Below are positions 1 to 8,600 of a stretch of DNA of 13,347 nucleotides, piece by piece. The stretch is from Phycisphaeraceae bacterium. GTDB taxonomy: Bacteria > Planctomycetota > Phycisphaerae > Phycisphaerales > Phycisphaeraceae. The notes beneath the pieces are model-generated. The model was not told the origin of the DNA. It did not search any database and saw only the letters and a list, made by a program, of their open reading frames with translations. The stretch lies in contig JAESSU010000334.1 of NCBI GenBank assembly GCA_016763955.1, positions 1-13,347 on the forward strand, in the 5' to 3' direction. A program made the translations under genes and the position numbers. Position 1 is the stretch's first letter, and each line of letters begins with the position of its first letter.

Positions 1-1
1 A

Positions 2-178
2 ACCCACAAGCCTTTTTTTGAGTCTCTGTGGTGTTCCCAGTCAAAAGTAAGCCATGGTCGTCAGCTCGCGTTGCTGTTTTATTTAACAGCGATCGGCGTT
101 CAGTTGTCAATTGCGGTTTTTGAGTTGTTCGAGATGTTGATTAGCTTCGAGACTCTGTGGCACGTAACGCGAGGCTGA
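2..178 (+). CDS. Possible 3' end of an upstream gene (partial, doubtful)
   Basis: The second forward frame is open from the window edge for 58 codons and stops with TGA at 176-178. The other two forward frames stop within the first 50 bases. The translation has a hydrophobic stretch (LALLFYLTAIGVQLSIAVF) that could be a membrane segment, but I recognise no family. Weak support comes from composition: the DNA is gene-like up to the stop and turns strongly AT-rich immediately after it. The 12-base sequences at 20-31 and 149-160 differ at one position and encode E-S/T-L-W in the same frame. It could equally be non-coding DNA that happens to be open. Confidence 0.25.
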   Translation, partial: THKPFFESLWCSQSKVSHGRQLALLFYLTAIGVQLSIAVFELFEMLISFETLWHVTRG

Positions 179-253
179 AAATAAATATTTAGAAAATACT
201 TTCCTTAATATAAACACTTAAATAAACAGAGTTATAAAATTCGATGAAATTAC

Positions 254-281
254 TTGATTTTACGATTTTCCAGCCTATGAT
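254..281 (+). promoter_or_regulatory. Candidate sigma70-type promoter for the LacI/prepilin/GH operon
   Basis: TTGATT at 254-259 and TATGAT at 276-281 are separated by 16 bases and resemble -35 and -10 hexamers. The inferred start of transcription, about 288, would leave a leader of roughly 30 bases before the start codon at 320. The AT-rich DNA upstream could act as an UP element. This is assigned by eye only; AT-rich DNA gives many chance matches. Confidence 0.4.
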
Positions 282-304
282 ATTAATGTGACAGAATACG
301 GGAC

Positions 305-309
305 AAGGA
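305..309 (+). promoter_or_regulatory. Ribosome binding site deciding the LacI start
   Basis: AAGGA lies 10 bases before the ATG at 320. A second in-frame ATG at 329 would be 19 bases away, so 320 is the preferred start. The ATG at 312 is followed immediately by a stop after two codons and is not a gene start. Confidence 0.6.
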
Positions 310-319
310 ATATGCCCTG

Positions 320-1393
320 ATGATTTCGATGAAACAGATTGCGACTATTTGTGATGTCTCCGTGCCAACCGTCTCCAAGGCACTGGGCAATCGGCCTTCA
401 GTTAATCCTCAGACACGCCAGAGGATTCTTAAGGTCGCTGAGCAATTTAATTACCGTCCCAATGCGCTGATTCGCGGCATTCAAAGCGGACGCACCATGA
501 CGGTTGCTGTCGCATGTAATCGCATTGACGATCCGTTTGGTGCGCAAGTAATGCAAGGTGTGCTCGGTGGACTGCATCAGAATCAATTTGAATGCCTGCT
601 ATTTAATTGGGACCAAAGCGTGCGCGATGGCAAGCGGATTCTCCAGATCATTGGCGAACGGCGTGTCGATGGTTTAATCCTGCTTCCACCTGAGCAAATT
701 CCCTCAGCTGAGTACATGACAGAACTTCGGACTTTCCATCGGCCTATCGTGATTGTCGATCAAACTTTTGCAGATCAAACCTTCAATTTTGTCGGCACGG
801 ATGATGGCCCCGGCATTGAGGCGATTGTCCAACATTTGACTCAGTTTGGTCATCAACAGATTGGACATCTTTACAATGACACAGTGAGCACCGGCCAAAT
901 TCGGGCCAATGCATTGACTCGTGCTCTAGCACAATTAGGTCTTACGATCCCCCAAGCTTGGTCGCGTCCGGTGGTGGGTGACTTTGATGATAGTTATGTG
1001 CAGGCGACCGCCATTTTATCTCAAAATGCTAGGCCCACCGCCTTGGTTTGCTTTAATGATCATGTGGCTATGGGGGCCCATGCTGCGGCCTATGACTTAG
1101 GATTAAGCGTCCCGCGAGATTTATCCATTACGGGCTTTGCAGATCTGCCTGAAGCGCACACCATGAGACCTGCTTTGACGACGGTCAATCAAAATGTTCC
1201 GCAGGTTGGCCAACGTGCGGTCGAATTGCTTGTTGAAAAGATCGAACAAGGCGAGCAGGGTTCTCAGGAATCTCAAACCATTCGCCTGCCTGTGGAGTTA
1301 GTCGTTCGCGACTCCACAGCCCCCGCCCCCGGAAGTCTTCTCGAAAACACCAGTGGCTTTCTTAAAGTCGATGAGCCATTGTCTACGCTTTGA
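320..1393 (+). CDS. LacI-family transcriptional regulator
   Basis: This is a cytoplasmic DNA-binding repressor of 357 residues, the usual LacI/GalR length. The N-terminal helix-turn-helix spans about residues 4-25, with recognition helix SVPTVSKAL, followed by the hinge region with YRPNALIRGIQSGRT at 45-59. The rest is a periplasmic-binding-protein-like sensor fold (about 61-330) with family landmarks: VGTDDGPGIEAIVQHL (158-173), GHQQIGHL, ALVCFNDHVAMGA (241-253) and SITGFADLP...PALTTV (269-289). About 25 residues after VVRDS form a short variable tail. The effector should be a sugar or oligosaccharide, but it cannot be read from sequence. It is first in a four-gene same-strand run with a prepilin-like protein and two secreted glycosidases, so it probably controls them and possibly itself. 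TGA is followed at once by TAA in frame, a double stop. Confidence 0.93.
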   Translation: MISMKQIATICDVSVPTVSKALGNRPSVNPQTRQRILKVAEQFNYRPNALIRGIQSGRTMTVAVACNRIDDPFGAQVMQGVLGGLHQNQFECLLFNWDQSVRDGKRILQIIGERRVDGLILLPPEQIPSAEYMTELRTFHRPIVIVDQTFADQTFNFVGTDDGPGIEAIVQHLTQFGHQQIGHLYNDTVSTGQIRANALTRALAQLGLTIPQAWSRPVVGDFDDSYVQATAILSQNARPTALVCFNDHVAMGAHAAAYDLGLSVPRDLSITGFADLPEAHTMRPALTTVNQNVPQVGQRAVELLVEKIEQGEQGSQESQTIRLPVELVVRDSTAPAPGSLLENTSGFLKVDEPLSTL

Positions 1394-1423
1394 TAAATAA
1401 ATTACCCAATTACACCCCCTTGC

Positions 1424-1430
1424 GAAAGGA
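1424..1430 (+). promoter_or_regulatory. Ribosome binding site of the prepilin-like gene
   Basis: GAAAGGA sits five bases before the ATG at 1436 within the 42-bp spacer. No separate promoter was recognised in this spacer, which supports co-transcription with the LacI gene. Confidence 0.6.
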
Positions 1431-1435
1431 ACATC

Positions 1436-2275
1436 ATGACTCGTAAACTTCAAAATCGTCGTGATTCAAACCCGGCAACAGCCCGTCGAACAGGCACCGC
1501 TTTTACACTCATTGAGTTGCTTGTTGTCATTAGCATTATCTCGATTTTAATTGCGATTCTTTTGCCGGCTCTTGCTAAGGCCAGAGATTCGGCAAGAACG
1601 ATTCAATGCGCAGCTAACCAGCATCAATTAGCGATAGCGTTTGCGATGTATCAAGATGCTAGCGAGGGTTACTTTCCAGCTAACGACAAGGCAGCGGTCG
1701 GCCAGGTGCAATGGGATGATCGGCTGGGCACCTATGATGGTCGCCAATTAAGTCAAGGGCAAAAGAATCGGGTCTACATCAATACAAACAACCCCGGTGT
1801 TCTTTATAAATGTCCCGCAGACCTTATCGAGACCGATATCACGCTGCGATATGCTGGCATTGGTTTTCGACGAACCTATGCGGTCACAATTGGCGTGCCC
1901 GGGAAAACCAGTTCTGCCTCACGCGGTATTGCTGGCCCTTATCACAATACTTCAGGGGGTTGGGCGCAGAACACCCGCGAGATCAGAAAAACATCCAGAA
2001 CGATTGTGCTAGGCGAGCTTCCGTTTAGTAAAAATGTCTTGGGTTATCAGGCAGGTGACACGATGGATCAGGTCGGCATAAGCAACCGGTTCAGAAACAA
2101 GTCTCACGATGTTTGGCCTCATGGTGTGGGACGTTCGAACTGGTTGTTTGTTGATGGACACAGTCAGTTATTACCTTTTGACGCAACTCTTGCCGGTTCT
2201 CCAGCAGCCAATAACCCAGAAAATGTTGGATGGTCTACTAGCATGGTAGGCTCCATGTGGGATACTTGGAAATAA
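1436..2275 (+). CDS. Prepilin-type N-terminal cleavage/methylation domain protein (H-X9-DG-like family)
   Basis: This 279-residue protein carries a class III (type IV pilin) leader. A 22-residue basic leader ends in GTA, then the mature N-terminus reads FTLIELLVVISIISIL with the conserved Glu at +5 (E27). The expected cleavage by prepilin peptidase is after A22; Ala instead of the usual Gly at -1 is tolerated in this family. Residues about 25-45 form the membrane helix that assembles pilins, continuing into LLPALAKARDSARTIQC as in PVC pseudopilins. The C-terminal half has H229-x10-DG (VGRSNWLFVDGHSQLL), one residue longer than the planctomycete H-X9-DG signature. Such proteins occur in many copies in planctomycetes and Lentisphaerae, and their role is unknown. 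Its place between a LacI regulator and secreted glycosidases suggests a surface or envelope role tied to polysaccharide use (inference). No pilus assembly genes are nearby. Confidence 0.9.
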   Translation: MTRKLQNRRDSNPATARRTGTAFTLIELLVVISIISILIAILLPALAKARDSARTIQCAANQHQLAIAFAMYQDASEGYFPANDKAAVGQVQWDDRLGTYDGRQLSQGQKNRVYINTNNPGVLYKCPADLIETDITLRYAGIGFRRTYAVTIGVPGKTSSASRGIAGPYHNTSGGWAQNTREIRKTSRTIVLGELPFSKNVLGYQAGDTMDQVGISNRFRNKSHDVWPHGVGRSNWLFVDGHSQLLPFDATLAGSPAANNPENVGWSTSMVGSMWDTWK

Positions 2276-2327
2276 GCGTTCGCCCACTCATTTGCCTCAC
2301 ATTTAAACCCCCGCTTACTTTGATTTC

Positions 2328-2333
2328 AAAGGA
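2328..2333 (+). promoter_or_regulatory. Ribosome binding site of the first glycoside hydrolase
   Basis: AAAGGA lies nine bases before the ATG at 2343. The block from AAGGATCAC through the first codons is nearly identical to the one before the second hydrolase (5665 onward), so the duplication included the translation start region. Confidence 0.65.
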
Positions 2334-2342
2334 TCACTCATT

Positions 2343-5300
2343 ATGCGCATGTTATGCATCACGATTTTTGCCAGTTTGTTGCTGGCGACAATTGCCAACG
2401 CAACTTCGGTTCATACGGCGACACTCCCCGAGGGAACTTCCTATACGGCAAAAGAACTACCCGCTCACGCGATTTATCTTGAAGCTGAATCTCTTGGTAA
2501 ATCCAACAAGGCAGATACCTTTCCCGAAGGTCACCGGCCGATCACCGTATTCCGAACGACAGCCAAACCCAATAATTACTGGGGGACTATGGTCGGCTTT
2601 GATAAATCTCGCTTAGCAATGCGTGGAGCCGAAAAAAGGAACTATCCAACACATCATCTGATCTGGGAAGATATCAAACAGAAACTTGAACCCGGCATTC
2701 ATGATGTCTATGTCCGCTGCATGATCACACCGGGAGGCAGTAATGTTTTTGAGTTTAAAAAAGGGACCGACATCAAATCCCTTCAGCACGCCAAAGCCAC
2801 TAAGCCCATCACCTACAACAAAGCGAATTTTACGTGGGTTCGTATCGGGAGTGTGGACCTTCAAGCCGGAGACGACTCTTTTGAACTGACCGTTTCGACC
2901 ACGCAAACGCCCGTCCGGATTGATACGGTATTACTGGTAAAAACACCTCTCCCGAAGGTTTTACCCCTTCAATTCAAACGATTGCCCAATGCGAACGCTA
3001 TTAGCGACCGTCCAGGGGGAGTTATTTTTGCAACAGAAGCTGCCACGATTACCTATGAGGTTCAAGCTTTTGAGAATATAAAGGATTTGGTCGTCAATAT
3101 TGCTGGAGCAGATGGGCAAATTATTCAGACAATTCAAAACCCCACGCTCACGCCTTTGCAAACGGGGCACGCAAGGTTGGAAGTGGTTCTTCCCGGGCGC
3201 GGGCACTTTGTTGTCACGCTGCATGCGAAAACCAAAGATCAGTTCACGGTTAAAACGACGACGACCGCTGCGGTTTTGGGGATACCCATTGATGATACGA
3301 AACGAATGCAATCGCGTTTTGGTCTGTGGACGGTTCACGGGGATAAGTCCTTGCTCAAAGCAGCTAATGGGCGATGGAACCGTGGCATGATGAGTCTTTT
3401 TAGAATCAAAGAAGAAGACTTAACCAAGGCTGATTCAGCTCAGTCTACCGTTGTCTTGGCGGAAGTTCAGGCAGCATGGAAATTTTTTGATCGTGTGGTA
3501 ACGCTTGCGTTTGGATTTCCTAATTGGTTGATGGGAACCAAGCCTGACGAAAACGATCACGGTTTTGGTAACTCTTTTGCGCCCCCCAAAGACTGGGACA
3601 AACTTGATGAGGTTTTGGACTATTACTTTCAGAAGAACAAGAATCGTTTGCCAGAGCTTTTTGAGGTTTACAACGAACCGCTGGCTCACTGGAAGGGGAG
3701 CAGTGAAGAGCTTGTTCGCTTTCATCAGGCGGTTGCCAAGTCGATCAAAAAAGTCAGGCCCGAGATTAAAGTCCTTGGGCCTTGTTTGTCTTCGATTCAA
3801 ATGGATAAACTCAAGCAGCTTGCGAACTTGGGATTGTTTGACAATCTTGATGGTATTGTCATGCATGCCTATGTGAATAACAGTACGCCTGAGGCGATTT
3901 TTCTGGAACGTCTGATGCGGTTGGCTGCGTTTCGTAAGCAGCCGAAATATAAACATATGCCTATTTACCTCACCGAGTTTGGCTGGACAAGCGGAGAAGG
4001 AGGTTGGCAGGTGCCTGTTGATGAATTGACTCAGGCTCAATTTTGCGCCAGAAGCCTTGCCTTGGGCCTCAGTGAAAACATAGATGCAATGATCTATTTT
4101 TGCATGGAATATCATTCAAAGAATATTGGCGAGACAAGCTATTCAATGATTGACTCGACGGGACGGCCTAAGCCGGGCTTTGCTACTTTTTCGACGCTTG
4201 CCCGTGAGTTTGCCAATGCGACACCCGTGACACGATTGAAGCTACTTCCGGATGTTTATATGGTCGTCGCTAAAAGCCCGGGTCATTATGTGGCTTCGAT
4301 TTGGAGTACTCAAGAAAACCACACGCTTGTATTTCCATTCCCCATTACCTCTGCGGTGGACATGGTGGGGCAGCCCGTCGTGCTAAGTGACTCTGGGAAA
4401 ATGTCTATCAGTCCCAGTCCTATTTATATTCGGATGCCTGATTTTCCCATTGATCAACTGGATCCCAATCAAAACACACTTCATCTGCAAGGCCAGGATT
4501 TGCCGGTAAGTTCCGATGAATTGTTTGCATTTAATTCAGATTGGTACACGCAAGGTAAGTTGCATATTCCAAGCAATGCTGCGCCGGGACAATATGTTTT
4601 ACTGGCAAAAAAAAGAGATCGCTGGCAGCCTCAAACATTCACGATCCAACGGCCTTTTGATATCACAAGAACCAAAGTCTATTGGCCGCTAAAACAGGAA
4701 TTTCCGACTTTGCGGGTCACAATGACATCGCAGGTTGACCAAGATGCCTTGCCCATTTCACTGAGTTTTAAAACAGCTCAATCCCAAAGTATGCCGACTT
4801 CCTATTCTTTGCCACCACGCACTGCTCGGGAGACCCGGTTTGACCTTAAGGACATTCCCTTTGGCCAGCGGTTGCAAGGCACGGTATATGCCCTGAGCAC
4901 GTGGCATGACAAAACGATTACATTAACTGACCCACTAGATGTCACCGTGGTTCCTGCGTATCAAACAAACGAGTTTAAAACATGGGATCAAATTCCTGCG
5001 ATGGATTTTACGGACTGGAAACCGTACCGTACGTTACGCAATGCTGATGAGGCTCATCCGGATTGTAAGGCCCAGTTGAAATGCCGCTACGACACCAATG
5101 CTCTTGAGTTAAATGTTCGTGTTCAAGATGATGAACATAAACAGGATTTTACAGGAAAAAATCCCGTCCGCATGTGGGCTCAAGATTCACTGCAAATCGC
5201 ATTTGATATGGATATCGACAAGCCATGGGTCGTAGGCGTGGGAGGGCAGGAACTTCTTGGTGGCCATCGTGTGTTTGAATTTACTATCGGCAAACATACC

Positions 5301-5606
5301 GACAGCGATACCGGCGTAGCCTTTCGTCACACTTCGTATAGTAAAAAATTGCCTGGCAATATGATTGAGCCTGACATCAAGGTTCATGCGCAGCGGGTCG
5401 GGGGCATCACTGAATATCAGATTATAATTCCATGGCAAATTTTGGATTCTCAAGAAGCTCCAACTCCCGGTCAGCGGATTGGTTTTTCACTACTGGTTAA
5501 TGATGTCGATCCAATAGCTAAACGTACAAGGCATGGTGTGCGTCTCTTTGCAGGTATTGCCGAAAGCAAAGACCCTAAACAATACGGCCCGTTGTGGTTT
5601 CGTTGA
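2343..5606 (+). CDS. Secreted multidomain glycoside hydrolase, clan GH-A (tandem copy 1)
   Basis: A 1087-residue exported enzyme predicted to cleave a polysaccharide outside the cytoplasm. It has a Sec signal peptide (residues 1-20, cleavage after ANA). Residues about 40-200 form a beta-rich CBM-like module ending in VRIDTVLLVK, and about 225-312 an Ig-like module. A (beta/alpha)8 barrel spans about 315-620. Barrel landmarks are FPNWLMG (392-398), EVYNEP (441-446, putative acid/base E445), DGIVMHAY (503-510) and LTEFGW (543-548, putative nucleophile E545). The order and the 100-residue spacing of the two Glu fit a retaining clan GH-A enzyme; the motifs recall GH39-like proteins, but I cannot assign the family. 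Beta-rich segments follow (about 622-870), then a CBM9-like domain (about 875-1087; MWAQDSLQIAFD, YQIIIPWQIL, RIGFSLLVNDVD). It starts 67 nt after the prepilin-like gene, probably in the same operon. The substrate is unknown. Confidence 0.88.
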   Translation: MRMLCITIFASLLLATIANATSVHTATLPEGTSYTAKELPAHAIYLEAESLGKSNKADTFPEGHRPITVFRTTAKPNNYWGTMVGFDKSRLAMRGAEKRNYPTHHLIWEDIKQKLEPGIHDVYVRCMITPGGSNVFEFKKGTDIKSLQHAKATKPITYNKANFTWVRIGSVDLQAGDDSFELTVSTTQTPVRIDTVLLVKTPLPKVLPLQFKRLPNANAISDRPGGVIFATEAATITYEVQAFENIKDLVVNIAGADGQIIQTIQNPTLTPLQTGHARLEVVLPGRGHFVVTLHAKTKDQFTVKTTTTAAVLGIPIDDTKRMQSRFGLWTVHGDKSLLKAANGRWNRGMMSLFRIKEEDLTKADSAQSTVVLAEVQAAWKFFDRVVTLAFGFPNWLMGTKPDENDHGFGNSFAPPKDWDKLDEVLDYYFQKNKNRLPELFEVYNEPLAHWKGSSEELVRFHQAVAKSIKKVRPEIKVLGPCLSSIQMDKLKQLANLGLFDNLDGIVMHAYVNNSTPEAIFLERLMRLAAFRKQPKYKHMPIYLTEFGWTSGEGGWQVPVDELTQAQFCARSLALGLSENIDAMIYFCMEYHSKNIGETSYSMIDSTGRPKPGFATFSTLAREFANATPVTRLKLLPDVYMVVAKSPGHYVASIWSTQENHTLVFPFPITSAVDMVGQPVVLSDSGKMSISPSPIYIRMPDFPIDQLDPNQNTLHLQGQDLPVSSDELFAFNSDWYTQGKLHIPSNAAPGQYVLLAKKRDRWQPQTFTIQRPFDITRTKVYWPLKQEFPTLRVTMTSQVDQDALPISLSFKTAQSQSMPTSYSLPPRTARETRFDLKDIPFGQRLQGTVYALSTWHDKTITLTDPLDVTVVPAYQTNEFKTWDQIPAMDFTDWKPYRTLRNADEAHPDCKAQLKCRYDTNALELNVRVQDDEHKQDFTGKNPVRMWAQDSLQIAFDMDIDKPWVVGVGGQELLGGHRVFEFTIGKHTDSDTGVAFRHTSYSKKLPGNMIEPDIKVHAQRVGGITEYQIIIPWQILDSQEAPTPGQRIGFSLLVNDVDPIAKRTRHGVRLFAGIAESKDPKQYGPLWFR

Positions 5607-5664
5607 GAACCCACATTATTACGTCCCTTTATGAAAAATATTGAATATTAGTTTGTCTCTATTT

Positions 5665-5669
5665 AAGGA
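5665..5669 (+). promoter_or_regulatory. Ribosome binding site of the second glycoside hydrolase
   Basis: AAGGA lies nine bases before the ATG at 5679, the same spacing as in the first copy. The rest of the 72-nt spacer is AT-rich and unrelated to the spacer before copy 1, apart from this block. It contains a small dyad, AATATT-G-AATATT (5637-5649). Confidence 0.65.
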
Positions 5670-5678
5670 TCACGCACT

Positions 5679-8600
5679 ATGCGTATGTTTATCATCACAC
5701 TTATCGCCAGCTTATTTCTGGCACCAGCCGCCCACGGGGCCTCGGTTCATACGGCAACACTTCCCAATGGGATTGCTTATCCCGCCAATGAACTGCTTAC
5801 GCATGCGGTTTACCTTGAAGGTGAATCCCTTGGGAAGTCCAACAAGGCGGACACCTTTCCTAAAGGTCACCGTCCGGTCACCGTATTTCGAACGGCTGCT
5901 AAGCCCAACAATTACTGGGGGGCTGTGGCCGTCTATGATAAATCTCGCGTGGCAACACGTGGATCTGAAAAAAGGAACTATCCATCGCATCATTTGATAT
6001 GGGAAAATATCAAGCAGAAGCTTGCCTACGGCATTTATGAGGTCTATGTCCGCTGCATGATCACCAAGGGGGGAGACATGACTTTTACGTTTAAAAAAGC
6101 AGACGATGTCAAATCTCTGCAACACGCGAAAGCCACCAAGCCCGTCATTCAGGATAAAGCGAATATCACATGGATACGTATCGGAAGTGTGGACCTCGCT
6201 GCGGGGGACGACTCCTTTGAACTGTCCGTTTCAGCCCAGCAAACGCCCGTCCGGATTGATACGGTTTTACTGGTCAAAGCACCTTCTCCTGAGGCGATAC
6301 CCCTTCAATTCAAACGATTGCCCAATGCAAACGCTATTAGTGACCGTCCTGGCGGATTTATTTTTGCAACAGAAACCGCCACGATTACTTATGAGGTTCA
6401 AGCTTTTGAAAAAATAAAAAATTTGGTCGTCAATATTGCTGGCGCTGATGGGCGAATTATTCAGACCCTTCAAAGCCCCACACTCACGCCTTTGGAAGCA
6501 GGGCATGCACAGTTAGAAATTGTACTTCCGGGCCGTGGTTATTTTGTCGTGACCTTGCAAGCAACAACGCAAGATCAGCGCGTGGTTAAAACCACCACGA
6601 CTGCTGCGGTGCTGGGGATACCGATTGATGATTCGAGGCGGATGCAATCGCGTTTAGGCTTGCAAACGACCAGTGGTGACAAACGCCTCGTACGAGCTGC
6701 CAATGGGCGGTGGGACCGTCGTCTGATGAGCTTGTTTAACGTCAAAGAAGAAGATGTGACCCGTGCAGATGCAACTGAATCTGTCGTGATTCCGCCTGAA
6801 AAACAAGCTATTACGAAGTCTTATGATTGGACTGCTGCATTTGCGTTTGGCTTGCCTAATTGGTTGATGGGAGTCACGCCAGATAAAAGCTATAAGGGTT
6901 TTGGCAATGCTTTTGCTCCCCCAAAGGATTGGGATAAGCTCGACGAGGTTCTGGACTATTATTTTAAGAAGTATAAAAATCGTATCTTCGATTATCTTGA
7001 GGTTTATAACGAACCTATGGCACATTGGAAGGGGACCCGTGAAGAGCTAGTTCGGTTTCATCATGCGGTTGCTAAGTCGGTCAAAAAATTCCGCCCTAAT
7101 GTCAAAGTACTTGGCCCCTGTTTGTATTCGATGCGTATCAATGAATTGGAGCAGCTTGCAAATCTAGGATTGTTCGACAAGCTTGATGGTATTGTGATGC
7201 ATGCCTATGTGAATAACTCTACGCCTGAAGAGAAATTCTTAGAGGGGTTAAAAGAGCTCACCGCGTTTCGTGATCGCCCAGAATATTCGCACCTACCAAT
7301 TTTTCTCACTGAGTTTGGATGGACAACCATACCAGGCTCTTGGATGGTTGCTGTGGACGAATTAACCCAAGCACAATTTTGCGCCAGAAGTCTTGCTTTA
7401 TGTATTAGTGAAAATATTGATGGGGTCGTTTATTTCTGCATGGAATTTCGGGCTCCCACTGATTACGACGGAAGCTTTTCATTGATCGAGCCCACCGGTA
7501 GGCCCAAGCCCGGCTACGTTGCTTTCTCGACCATTTCCCGCCAGTTTGCGGACGCTACGCCTGTCACACGACTGAAGTTGCTTCCGGACGTTTATATGGT
7601 GGTCGCTAAAAGCCCTGATCATTATGTGGCTTCGATTTGGAGTACTGGGCAAAACCATACACTTGCATTTCCATTTCCTATCACTTCTGCTGTGGACATG
7701 GTGGGCCTGCCTATTGCGTTGAGCAACTCCGGCCAACTGTCTATCAGCCCAAGCCCGATTTATATTCAGATGCCTGACTTCCCAATTGATAAGCTTGATC
7801 CCAATCAAAATGTTTTACAGCAGCAAGGCCAAGATTTGCCCGCAAGTTCCGATGAGCTATTTGTATTTAATTCAGATTGGTACACGCAAGGTAAACTGAA
7901 AATTCCAAGTAATGCCATGCCGGGTCAATATCTGCTTTTGGCAAAAAAAGGAGATCGCTGGCAGCCTCAAGCGATCACAGTTCAACGCCCCTTTGAGATC
8001 ACAAGCACCAAAGTAGACTGGCCATTGAAACAGGAATCTCCTACTTTGCGGGTCATGCTCACTTCGCAGATTGACGGCGATACATTGCCTGTTGAGTTGA
8101 GTCTCAAAACAGCTCAATCTGAAAGTACGCCTGTGACCTATTCTTTGCCACCACATACTGTTCGGGAGGCGAAGTTTGACCTCAGAGGCATTCCCTTCGG
8201 TCAGCGTTTGCAAGGTACGTTGTCTGCTAAGAGCACCTGTAATGGCAAGCCGATCACATTAATAGACCCGATGGATGTTACCGTAGTACCTGCATTCCAA
8301 ACGGGCAAAGTTAAAACCTGGGCCCAAATTCCTGCGATGGATTTTACGAACTGGAACCCGTTCCGTACGGTAGACAATGCTGATGAGGCTCACCCGGATT
8401 GTAAGGCTCAGCTCAAATGTCGTTACGACGCTAATGCCCTTGAGCTAAATATTCGTGTTCAGGATGATGAACACAAACAGGATTTTGCAGAGAAGAATCC
8501 CAGCCGCATGTGGGCTCAAGATTCACTACAAATCGCATTTGATATGGACTTTGATAAACCATGGGTTGCTGCTGTTGGCGGCGATGAACTTCTCGGTGGC

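Larger units (their letters stand above)
179..319 (+). promoter_or_regulatory. AT-rich leader upstream of the lacI-type gene
   Basis: This spacer is much richer in A and T than the flanking genes, particularly at 179-250, and has no credible gene. It contains the 10-bp palindrome TAAATATTTA at 182-191 and the promoter candidate at 254-281. LacI-family genes are often autoregulated, so an operator could lie here, but I could not identify a convincing GC-centred LacI-type dyad. Confidence 0.5.

Noticed and set aside
182..191. TAAATATTTA palindrome as the LacI operator
   Set aside because: Purely A/T, lacks the central CG typical of LacI/GalR operators, and is expected by chance in such AT-rich DNA.
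2257..2616. Forward open frame of 119 codons overlapping the end of the prepilin-like gene and the start of hydrolase 1 (with a counterpart at 5641-5997)
   Set aside because: Both are out-of-frame shadows. They resemble each other only because the underlying hydrolase genes are paralogous.
3435..4115. Long antisense open frame (226 codons) opposite the first hydrolase barrel
   Set aside because: It lies wholly inside a well-supported gene with clear catalytic motifs on the other strand. Its translation is basic and low in recognisable features, and no ribosome binding site or family resemblance was seen.
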